Positions 9,214 to 17,753 of a stretch of 31,961 nucleotides of DNA are shown here, piece by piece (position 1 is the stretch's first letter; every line of letters starts with the position of its first letter). Made by a program: the position numbers and the translations under genes. Below the pieces are notes generated by a model that was not told the origin of the DNA, did not search any database, and saw only the letters and a list, made by a program, of their open reading frames with translations. Origin of the DNA: Nemertoderma westbladi (lineage: Eukaryota; Xenacoelomorpha; Nemertodermatida; Nemertodermatidae); contig JAUCBJ010000057.1 in NCBI GenBank assembly GCA_032718475.1, positions 1 to 31,961 on the forward strand. Direction: 5' to 3'.

Positions 9214-12200
9214 TCACCCTGTCCCCCCCCCCCCCACCGGTATGTCTGGTACTGGGGTTGATGTTAATATGTTGGGGCCCATACATCTATCCGCAATAAT
9301 TCCCCCCTCCCCTGGGTATATGTTATGTCCCTGCATGCTGTAGTCATACTGCTGTGCTGGTACCGGTATAGGCCTATCAGCTTCTGGCCTACTCGCCGGT
9401 ATGTATTCCGCGACTTCCGGGTTTAATCCCGTTGTCCACGCCATCCTATCGCCTACATTGCCTCTCTCAGTATGGCCTATGGTATGTGCAGTAAGGCCTA
9501 CAGTATGTCCTACAGTCTGCATGTGTCGTTCGGGATCGAAGTTTATTCTTCTCGAATAATCCTCCCCGCGGCTACCGTATTCTCGATCTATAGGTGTATT
9601 CCGTCGGAAAGTTTCTCTTCGACCCCCCCCTCTACTGTTCTCGTCTTCGTACCGGTACATCGCGTACCCCTCCATCGGCGCGTAGTGCGCCTCGCCGGGT
9701 CGCATCTCTCCGGGGCGACGGCAATCTCCCGGAGTCCGACCCCACTGACTCTCTGTTCTCATCTCGACTACCGACGGCTCGCTATCCGTCCTCGCTCTTC
9801 TATCGTTCGCGGCGATACTTCTACTACTGTCTTCCTTTCTTCTCCTATCAGTGGAATATTCCCGCTCGTGAGATCTCTCGTCGACCTCCCGGTTAAACCC
9901 CACTGTTCTTCTTCCTTCCTCTGATCGGGCTCGACGCTTCGTCCGCCCTCTCGCGACGTCAACCCGTCTCTCTCTGCTCGGTCGCACGCCGCTGGGGATA
10001 TCCGCAATCCCCCTATTACTTTCCGTCGCCGGTTGTTGCGGTTTACCTATTTCGGCCCGCGCATTGTCCGCTGACGGCTGTGGGACACTCTCCGCCCCCC
10101 CCCCCCTCTCGCCGCTAACTCTCTGTTGTGGGGCCCTCGTAGCCCCACCCCACTCGCCGCTAACTTTCTGTTGTGGGGCCCTTGTAGCCCCCCCCCACTC
10201 GCTACATTTTACTTCGCTACCTCTCACCCCGCTACTATATACCTCTCTAGTCGACACATCAACCCTACCGCGGTCGGGTCTATTCACCCCCGCTTCTCCT
10301 CCTGCTATTGCGTGGCCTTCCAGGCCCTCTACTCCCTGCCTACCAACTACGTGGCCTACCAGGCCCTCTGCTCCCTGCCTACCAACTACATGGCCTACCA
10401 GGCCCTCATCTGCCTGGCTATACACGTCCGACGTGTTTACGTTAATAGCACCCATATTGGAAACAGAATTGATTTGCTCGTTTGGAACGAAATCATTTGT
10501 ATTATTCTGCGCGACTACGCTATCTGAATTATTTTGTAAATTCGGGCTTGGATCATTATTTAAATTATTTGGATTATCTTGCGTAATCGCGTTATTTAAA
10601 TTATTTTGTAGGTTCGAATTTGGGTTATTATTTTGATTATTTGAATTATTTTGCGTAATTACATTAATATTAGAATTATTTTCTACATTAATATTAGGAT
10701 TGTTCTGATTTAAATTTAAATTACTACCACTAGGCAAAGTATTTCCTGCAATAAAGGTTTGATTAGAGTTGTCCCATACAGTACTATCAACATTAACAAC
10801 GTCTACTGTATCATTATTGTCGTTACCCCCCCCGCCCGTACGGTCACACCAGTTTTGGGTCTGTCGCGCGGTCCCTGTCAGTGGGGTATTAATAAATGTA
10901 TCTACGGCCCCCAGCTCCCCAAAAATACTCGAGCCGGCCCCGCTTTCAGACGGCGACGCTCGCACCAGTTGCAGCTCGTGCGCCCGTCTAATCCTATGTT
11001 CCGTAAGCTCACTCTGGCGTCTCTTTAATTCCTTGTACTCTCGTTCAGCCTCTGCCATTCTCCTCTCACACTCCTGGGTGTCCCGGGCAGCCGACTCTGC
11101 TACACTCCTAGCGCTCTCCCTTCGTCTCACCTCGCGCTCCTTGCGTTCCTTTTCCCTTCTCGCCTCATGTTCCTTGCGTTCCGCCTCACGCTCTTTGCGT
11201 TCCCTTTCCTCCCTTGCCTCACGCTCCTTGCGTTCCCTTTCCTCTCTTGCCTCATATTCCTTGCGTTCCGCCTCACGCTCCCTACACTCCTTTTCCTCTA
11301 TTTCCTCACACTCCCTAAGGCTTCTCAAAGCCCTTTCGGCCCTCTCTCCGGTTTCTCTAATCAATGCCGCTTCCCTCTCTAACCGCACTCTCCCCTCCTC
11401 TAACCGTTCCTCCATTTCCCTCTGACCTTGCTCTGCCATGTTGAGACGGTATGCGGCACCTATCTCTCTCACCACTCTTTCTTTCGCGGAGGATGTAGCA
11501 GACTTATCGGTTACGACGGACCCCCTCCGCCTTCCCGACCTACTAACTTTCCCCCGCTTCCCGGAACTTTCTCCGACCGACGAGGCCGAATCCTCGGGGT
11601 TAACCTCGGATTCGCCCCCCTCGGGTCCCCTCCAACCCACTAATTTTACTCCCCGGGCATCGACCAAGTATGGCCCTATGTACACTGGCGCTACGCTAGG
11701 TTCCATACTCCCACACTCCCATAGTTCAAACAGTTCGCCGGCAACCCCTTTTGCTCTCCCCTCGGCTAGTTCTCTCTGCCCAAAACGTATTAGGTAATTA
11801 AAGTGTCTATCCGACTCACCTAGTCGCTTTCTCAGTCTCACCTCGTCTACCTTCGCCCCTTCCTTCTTGGCGTCCTTTATTAGCTTCCGGGTCGCGTTGT
11901 AGGCCCGTCGAAGTCGCTCTGAAACCCCGACGTCCTCGTCGCCGACCTCTCCTCCGTCCCTCCGGGTTCGACGTCGTACCGGCGGCTCCACCGTCGCCGT
12001 TCCGGTGGGCCGTCCGTCGCCCTCGGCCTGTAGCTGGCCGGCGACATCGGTACCGATGTCTCCTCCGTCTCTTCGCGTCCGGCGTCGCACCGTCGGCCCC
12101 ACCGTCGCCGTTTCGGTGGGCCGCTCGTCGCCCTCGGCCTGTAGCTGGCCGGCGACATCGGTGCGCCGATCTCCGTCCCGTGTCGACTCATCTCCGTCTC

Positions 12201-12384
12201 CCTCCGTCTCGCTCTCCCTTCCTCTTGGCTCGACCTCTTGTTCCAGGCTCCCCTCGTCTTGAACTTCCGGTTCGCCCGTTATCGATGGCTCCGGCGTCGT
12301 GGGTCTATATCGCCTGGTTGCGGCTTCACGGATCGTTTGGTCTTCGTCCGGGGTCCGCGTCGGTGTCTCGCCCGATTGACTCAT
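9214..12384 (-). CDS. Large coiled-coil and Asn-rich protein upstream of Gag, 1056 aa
   Basis: I recognise no catalytic domain. The start is an ATG with G at -3. Residues 76-145 hold two copies of a 37-residue repeat (DVAGQLQAEGD ... VRRRTRRDGG). Residues 155-250 are a possible small folded region (RLRKRLGESDRHFNYLIRFG, GELFELWECG). Residues 310-465 are a charged E/R/K coiled coil with ERKEREAREE repeats. Residues 520-650 are Asn-rich. Three copies of EGLVGHVVGRQGA-like units lie at 660-692, and SGEWGGATRAPQQ-like units lie at about 728-765. The rest is Arg-rich and low complexity. It ends 58 bp before Gag, immediately after a 13-G run, and is one nucleotide out of frame with Gag. Coiled coil plus basic stretches would suit a structural or RNA-binding Gag-like role, but that is inference. 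Confidence 0.75.
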   Translation of the reverse strand: MSQSGETPTRTPDEDQTIREAATRRYRPTTPEPSITGEPEVQDEGSLEQEVEPRGRESETEGDGDESTRDGDRRTDVAGQLQAEGDERPTETATVGPTVRRRTRRDGGDIGTDVAGQLQAEGDGRPTGTATVEPPVRRRTRRDGGEVGDEDVGVSERLRRAYNATRKLIKDAKKEGAKVDEVRLRKRLGESDRHFNYLIRFGQRELAEGRAKGVAGELFELWECGSMEPSVAPVYIGPYLVDARGVKLVGWRGPEGGESEVNPEDSASSVGESSGKRGKVSRSGRRRGSVVTDKSATSSAKERVVREIGAAYRLNMAEQGQREMEERLEEGRVRLEREAALIRETGERAERALRSLRECEEIEEKECREREAERKEYEAREERERKEREAREERERKEREAERKEHEARREKERKEREVRRRESARSVAESAARDTQECERRMAEAEREYKELKRRQSELTEHRIRRAHELQLVRASPSESGAGSSIFGELGAVDTFINTPLTGTARQTQNWCDRTGGGGNDNNDTVDVVNVDSTVWDNSNQTFIAGNTLPSGSNLNLNQNNPNINVENNSNINVITQNNSNNQNNNPNSNLQNNLNNAITQDNPNNLNNDPSPNLQNNSDSVVAQNNTNDFVPNEQINSVSNMGAINVNTSDVYSQADEGLVGHVVGRQGAEGLVGHVVGRQGVEGLEGHAIAGGEAGVNRPDRGRVDVSTREVYSSGVRGSEVKCSEWGGATRAPQQKVSGEWGGATRAPQQRVSGERGGGAESVPQPSADNARAEIGKPQQPATESNRGIADIPSGVRPSRERRVDVARGRTKRRARSEEGRRTVGFNREVDERSHEREYSTDRRRKEDSSRSIAANDRRARTDSEPSVVEMRTESQWGRTPGDCRRPGEMRPGEAHYAPMEGYAMYRYEDENSRGGGRRETFRRNTPIDREYGSRGEDYSRRINFDPERHMQTVGHTVGLTAHTIGHTERGNVGDRMAWTTGLNPEVAEYIPASRPEADRPIPVPAQQYDYSMQGHNIYPGEGGIIADRCMGPNILTSTPVPDIPVGGGGTG
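9223..9235. other. 13-base C/G homopolymer at the junction of the long ORF and Gag
   Basis: Thirteen consecutive C on the plus strand (G on the coding strand). The long ORF enters it as GTG then GGG codons and stops 7-9 nt after it. The Gag frame is open on the downstream side in the register shifted by one. It could be a slippage site, a polymerase or assembly error, or a lesion. Confidence 0.9.
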
Positions 12385-12970
12385 CTCGCTGGTGATTGGT
12401 GGCTGATGGTTTGGCTAGCTAGGGCAGCGGTTGGTTTTAGTTACTGTGAGGGGATCCAGGAGGGATCCCGATTTATCCGGTATTTAGTTCACGCATCCCC
12501 GCCGTGTATAAAGAGTGAATGAAAGTAAAATGAGTTCTGAAGTTCGGTGTATAATAATAAAGGTATAAGATATAGATATATTGTATAGTATATGGAAGGC
12601 GGGATACGGTAACTAAAAGTCCCGTGCTCCCCTATCTAAACTAATCGATCTATGCTAGCACTACTGCACTGAGATAACTGAATTACTGATATTGGGTTAC
12701 TGGTTATATTACACGGTTGGCCTAATTACTACCTAATCGATGCTTGCCCCCCTCTGATTGGTTGATACCCTTGTTGGCGCCCTGTGGAGTGTTCCCGTTC
12801 ACTCCATCTGTTCTCTCTGGGTTAGGGGTTTGGCCCCTGACCCTCTTTGTGTGCTTCCTTCCCATTCTTATTGGGATGGCACGAGTTGGTTATTATCCAA
12901 TCTCGTGGCTCCCAATATTGCTTATCGGCTTATAACTTTATGGGGTGTTAGCGGGATTGAATAAGCTAAC
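12385..12970 (-). other. Probable 5' LTR and leader of element 1 (boundaries approximate)
   Basis: This non-coding stretch precedes the first ORF of element 1. On the minus strand it begins near TTAGCTTATTCAATCCCGC and includes AT-rich TATA-like sequence (12560-12600). If the element at 12971-14525 is removed, the edge reads TGTTAGC followed closely by GCTAACA, compatible with an LTR starting in TG. No second LTR copy is in the window to prove it, and no convincing tRNA primer-binding site is found. Confidence 0.4.
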
Positions 12971-12983
12971 CCCAGGTAGCACA
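12971..12983 (+). repeat. Left terminal inverted repeat
   Basis: CCCAGGTAGCACA, preceded by AAC. Confidence 0.85.
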
Positions 12984-14512
12984 GGACGTCCACGAAAGAA
13001 ATTGAACGTTCATATTTGGTACTTTTTTATGCGAATCTGAACATCAATGAAATATTGTTCAAAATAGGTAACAATTGCTGACGTTGTGAGTAATTTACCA
13101 AATTGTGACGTTCACATTAGGTAATTTAACGTCCTAACTTTAAAGAAATTGAATATGTACCGAAACAAACGAATATTGAACGTTCAAATTGCGTCCAGTT
13201 ATGCGTTCATTTCTTTGTACCTAAATATGTACGTTGTTTGAACATTTATGAACGTTCAAACATAATTTACTTTAACTTGTTATGTCAATGGCATGTTCAA
13301 ACTTGTTCGTGATACAATTATCTGACTATTTATTATTGTGCAATTATTTTTTATGTTGGTTAGCCTATTCCTTGTATGGTTGGTGTGGTTCCGCTTAGTT
13401 ATATCTGGACTAATGGTTCATTCTCAATACAAAACAATTACTTTAAGTAATCGAAAAATTATTCACACAACAAAACATTGATAACCAATACAATGCTGAC
13501 GCATTTTGAAACATTTTAAACAACAAATAACATCAAAATTAGACAAAGGTGATTCTACTGATTACTAAAGCTAATACACTAGTACTATGTCACGAAAAAT
13601 TGTAATAAAATTATTAGAATATATTAGGCCTATTGAACCAAGAAAATAACAAACAAAGAAAACCGCAAAAGTTTGTCTATTTTGATACCAACTGACCAAA
13701 TACCATTACATTTTGTTGAGATAAATCGGATATATGGGCGTTGGAATGTTCAAACTTCTATCATGCGTAGGGTAATTTTTTTAATCGCAAAACATTATTT
13801 TTTATTTTACAAATTTATCATATTATATAAACCTTTCTTACGTTTCAATTGCTTTTTGTATGTATTATTGACTGATTGCATAGATAAAAAATTTCAAATA
13901 TCAATTATAAGGTCATAAAATTAATGAATTTTTTTAAGATTCATCAATATGAATAATCTATTTTGGCTGGAAATAAGATAAAATACAGAAATCTAACTAA
14001 TCCAATGCGAATTTGTGGATCATCACCATAATATATCATGGATACTCTTATATCACTATCCATTAAATAATTTCATATATACTCTGATGCTTCCTTCTCT
14101 AAATGTATAGGGTATTGTAGGTGTAGGGCCGTAGGATAGGGTGTAGGGATTGGATAAGGTAGGCTAACCCCCCCCCCCCCCCCCCCTCCCCTCTCTACAC
14201 AGAACATGCACCAACAAACAGTGATTGGTTGGTCTCACGTTAAATTTTTACGTTTATTCAACCTAATATGGACCTATAACACACCAGAAATGAACGTCTA
14301 GTAAAGTAAACACGTCATTTGAACATAGATTGCCTGTGGTCTCTTTTACGTTCAATTGCCCGTTCATATTACGGTACTTCTGACGGCCAACTTTGAACTA
14401 TTGAACGTTTAGCATCAATAGCATCTTATGGGAGAAATACAACGTCATATGAACATAAATCCAGAACGTCTGGACGAATAATGAACGTAAATTTACCGTA
14501 AATTTACGTATT

Positions 14513-14525
14513 TGTGCTACCTGGG
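14513..14525 (-). repeat. Right terminal inverted repeat
   Basis: TGTGCTACCTGGG, the exact reverse complement of the left end, followed by AAC. Confidence 0.85.
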
Positions 14526-14900
14526 AACAGTATAGGATAATTATTTCCTGTATTACAGTGTTGCACAATGGTAAACATTTAAAAGCCAATGCTGCAATGG
14601 GATGATTCATTCTTTAAGTTCCCTTTCAGCCTATGTAAATGATTGAGCCAATCAGGTTACAATTTACCGGCTTCAGTCCGCCATTTGTCCAGACAACAAA
14701 GAACGGATTCTTAGTTTGGAAGTCGATAATTTAAATTGACCGCGTGGATTTTGGCAATCCGCAGTCCGCAGTCCGCTCTTTACATGCACCCGGTAGGCAG
14801 GCCAAAGCATACAGAAGAATGTGTAAGGGGTGTTACGTATTCCTGTTCAAATTTCTGTAACACATGTATGGGCATGCATTCTACCAATATTGTTAGTGTT
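14526..14900. other. Non-coding interval between two repeat elements
   Basis: Unremarkable sequence with no convincing gene. It includes GCAGTCCGCAGTCCG, a short duplicated motif near 14760. Confidence 0.4.
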
Positions 14901-15220
14901 TCATTCACGGATAATTCTGTACACGAATCTGGACCGAACTGGATCGAAAGAGTGGCGAACTGGATCGCCAAATGAAAGATAACCTAAAAACAACCATCCA
15001 TGCAGACAGGTGAAAATTAATAGTGAATTTCAATTGGTCTTTTCATACATTATAAATTTAGTTGCTTATAAGATGTCGCTCAATTAAGATTGCTTGCTTC
15101 ACATAAAACACTGCTGTACTCCTTTTAATTACCGCCTACCAGTAGCAGGTATCTGGGTTTATAGTGTTTATAGATTGCAGTATTTTGCGTACCGGTAGTT
15201 GTATTCAATGCAGCAATGAA
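14901..15220 (+). repeat. Left inverted arm (uninterrupted)
   Basis: Contains the empty-site version of the sequence that carries the RT insertion in the other arm. The 13-bp target occurs once, at 15050-15062 in reverse orientation. Confidence 0.85.
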
Positions 15221-15271
15221 TGACAGTACCGGAAGCCAGAGTACACACGGTAAAGAAGTACCGGTATTCAT

Positions 15272-15299
15272 AATTTAATGAATTGTAATTCATTAAATT
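15272..15299. repeat. Perfect 13-bp palindrome with 2-nt loop
   Basis: AATTTAATGAATT, then GT, then its exact reverse complement AATTCATTAAATT. Confidence 0.95.
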
Positions 15300-15452
15300 G
15301 AAATCGAGGCTACCGGTAAATAAATAAATATTGCTTATAATAAATTTAAATAAATAAATACAGAAATAGTAGTGCCAGATTTCTGGCGTTTGTTAAAAAC
15401 ACTGAACAGCGGAACGATGCCGATCAGCCGATCCGGACTGCCAGATCAGAAA

Positions 15453-15716
15453 GAGTCTATTAAATAGAAACCCTGTATCGATCGCGACCAGGGACGATGG
15501 CGGCGGAGTCTATTAAACCCGAGACGGTGACGGCGGGCTGGCGGAGCCTATTAAACTCGGAACGATGGCGACGGAGTTTATTAAACCTGGGAAGATGACA
15601 GTGGAGTCTATTAAACCCGGGACGATGCGACGGCTGGACGGAGTCTATTAAACCCGGGACGATGACGGCGGAATCTATTAAACCTAAACGATGGCTTCGA
15701 TTCTGAGTCTATTAAG
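15453..15716. repeat. Minisatellite with GAGTCTATTAAACCCGG core
   Basis: Eight copies of GAGTCTATTAAA or close variants start near 15453, 15507, 15543, 15574, 15604, 15640, 15671 and 15704, most followed by CCCGGGACGATG and a G/C-rich linker. The period is about 30-51 bp, with degenerate outer copies. Confidence 0.85.
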
Positions 15717-16039
15717 CATTTTACTGGTTTGTGAGATCGACCTGCCAATACTAACTACTGCTTTCTCCGAATTCCTAGTAATATATTTTGATCTTAATAA
15801 TAATTATTCAACCAACATCAATTATTTTAAAGGCCAAAAAGTCTTGTCAATGTATAAAAATGGTAGGCCTAAAGACTAAATAAATAGCTTAGAATTATAA
15901 TTAATTTTGTTGTTTATACTGTTATAATTATTTATACTGTAAAGGAATTATATCTTTTGGCAGTCTACCGTACTGTATGAGCGACCATGATGATAAAAGG
16001 AAATGTTGCCGAAATATTTTCACTTAATTGCAGATAGAA

Positions 16040-16059
16040 GGGGGGGGGGGGGGGGGGGG
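16040..16059. repeat. 20-base G tract
   Basis: Uninterrupted run of G. Similar tracts are at 14168-14186 (C) and 21651-21670 (G). Confidence 0.95.
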
Positions 16060-17523
16060 TCTTTAGATGCAATCAAAATTCTTCCCTCTCCAGGTGAAAA
16101 TCGACGCAAATAACAGCTGTTTACTCCTAAAAATAAAACTGTAACCTGTTCTATTGTGTTTTATTTATTCCTTTTTGTTAGAATAACGTGCCACCGTAAC
16201 CTGCTAATTTTCCTTAATAAATAATTTACCATGAGACATGCTAATAATTTGCCGATGACAGTATTTGCGTCAATTCCCCCATTGCGATCAGCGCCATTGC
16301 CAATACCCGACTACAGGACTATGTATAAAGTAGTATTAAGCGCTAGTTACATAATAAATATTCGAAAACACTAAACTATTTACGGCCACCGTAATTATAC
16401 AGGTTAATTTGCTTCTGGAAGGCGTCAGTAATTATTATATTCAGGTTCAGGTTCTTATTTCCGTATATTACAGTAACTCTAGAACATTGCAACATTGTAT
16501 GTATCCCTATAGATTATTCCCTATATTAAAGAATTCTTTATACAGTTAGTGGGAATGTAATAAAGTTTAAAAATATTACGAGTAAAACATGGCGAGTAAA
16601 ATAACTTTTTTTGAAGAAGATCAATCAAATTTAAATTATTTTATAATTAATTAATTATACACAATAAATTCAATAAGACCCTCTTTCACTTCCATGCTCA
16701 ATTTGGATTGTGCCTTAAGGTAATCGTTAATTGTCGACTATAGTAATGTCGACTTCCTCAAATTCTGAGTTACACGACATACAAATATGTCATGTCAACG
16801 TCGATGAAAATTACGATAAGAATAAGTACCGGTACTTTCTTGTCCGATCTATTGTAAATTTATAATCTGCAATCTACCTCCTACACAGTAATCAATTAGA
16901 TAGGTTCCACCAGCCGGCAGCAGACACTGATTGATTCTTTGAGAAAGCGTGCAGGGCCAGCGTTATATTAATAGATTCAACGGCTTCTTCCAATTGAGAC
17001 ACCAATAACCGAAAGTAACGGACCGCCTGCATGATTGCCAGATTGCCGCCGACCCATTGATTGCCCATCCACCCCGACTGAGCTCTCGGTACGGGTACGG
17101 GTATCCTCGCCCAAAACAACCAAGTCTCTATCCGCCTCGAGAAAACGAGAAACTCGATCGAAATGCCTCGGGGGAGTTTATCCGTCCGTAATCGCCGACC
17201 ACTACGGATTATCCCCGTACCCGTAGAATTCCCGGTCCCGCATGCCGCAGCTTCCGACCCAATTCGATAATGAATTGGACTCCCACTTTCGCGCCGCAGA
17301 AAATGTAATCGTGTTATCTGGCAGTCTGGTGCGATACACGTCTGTCAGACGCAGCCGTTCAGCCCTCCCCCAAGGCGATCCGGTCCGCCGCTAAACCCAG
17401 ATCGCATCGCTGACTCTTCCCGCCGCACTCCATGCTCGGAGTAAGAAACTCGGCAGCGGCCCGCATTACGATCCGACTGACCCCGTGTTCTCAGTGTAGA
17501 AAATATAATCAAACATTACTGCT

Positions 17524-17700
17524 TTCATTGCTGCATTGAACACAACTACCGGTACGCAAAATACTGCAATCTATAAACCCAGATACCTGCAACCTGCTAC
17601 CGGTTGCCGGTAGGCCTACTGGTAAAAGCAGTACAGCAGTGTTTTATGTGAAGTAAATAATCTTAATTTAGCGACATCTTATAAGCAACTAAATTTATAA
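17524..17700 (-). repeat. Right inverted arm, inner part
   Basis: Reverse-complement match to about 15050-15220. It stops at the RT element insertion point. Confidence 0.85.
17688..17700 (+). repeat. Target-site duplication, left copy
   Basis: ACTAAATTTATAA, identical to 21310-21322. The sequence is single-copy in the uninterrupted left arm. Confidence 0.9.
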
Positions 17701-17753
17701 GTAAATTTATATTATATACTAGGCCTGATTTTTTTATTAAAATCGCATTAATT

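Larger units (their letters stand above)
1..12970 (-). mobile_element. BEL/Pao LTR retrotransposon, element 1 (3' end outside window)
   Basis: Minus-strand reading frames in order give a long coiled-coil/Asn-rich ORF, Gag with an aspartic protease motif, RT, RNase H, an HHCC/DDE integrase and a DUF5641-like C-terminus. This is the BEL/Pao domain order. A palindrome array and an extra exonuclease-like ORF follow pol. The upstream edge is placed at 12970 because a separate inverted-repeat element starts at 12971 and the adjacent bases resemble an LTR start. No 3' LTR matching 12510-12970 is found between 1 and 3130, so the element probably continues to the left. That makes it over 12.9 kb, large for the group. 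That the downstream ORF belongs to the same element is inferred from strand, order and the absence of an LTR between it and pol. Confidence 0.8.
12971..14525. mobile_element. Non-autonomous DNA transposon with 13-bp terminal inverted repeats
   Basis: CCCAGGTAGCACA at 12971-12983 is matched by its perfect reverse complement at 14513-14525, with AAC directly outside both ends as a possible 3-bp target duplication. Both subterminal regions (12998-13310 and 14240-14490) are rich in GAACGTTC, AACGTTC and ACGTTC motifs in both orientations, a common pattern for transposase-binding subterminal repeats. No transposase frame is present. A 19-C tract lies at 14168-14186. The 3-bp duplication narrows but does not settle the superfamily. 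Confidence 0.75.
15221..17523. other. Non-coding core of the fold-back-like element
   Basis: Mostly AT-rich with no credible frame. It holds a 13-bp perfect palindrome (15272-15299), AAATAAATA runs, the GAGTCTATTAAA minisatellite (15453-15716), a 20-G tract (16040-16059), and a GC-richer end (about 17080-17500) with a dispersed inverted pair of TACGGGTA/TACCCGTA motifs near 17091-17100 and 17217-17226. Nothing marks a transposase. Confidence 0.6.

Noticed and set aside
12385-12510. tRNA primer-binding site of element 1 (a TGGATCCCCTCACAG stretch)
   Set aside because: Not next to a clear LTR end in CA, and I cannot match it to a tRNA 3' end with confidence.
13673-13918. 81-codon plus-strand frame inside the TIR element
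   Set aside because: AT-rich, no transposase motif, and the length is expected by chance.
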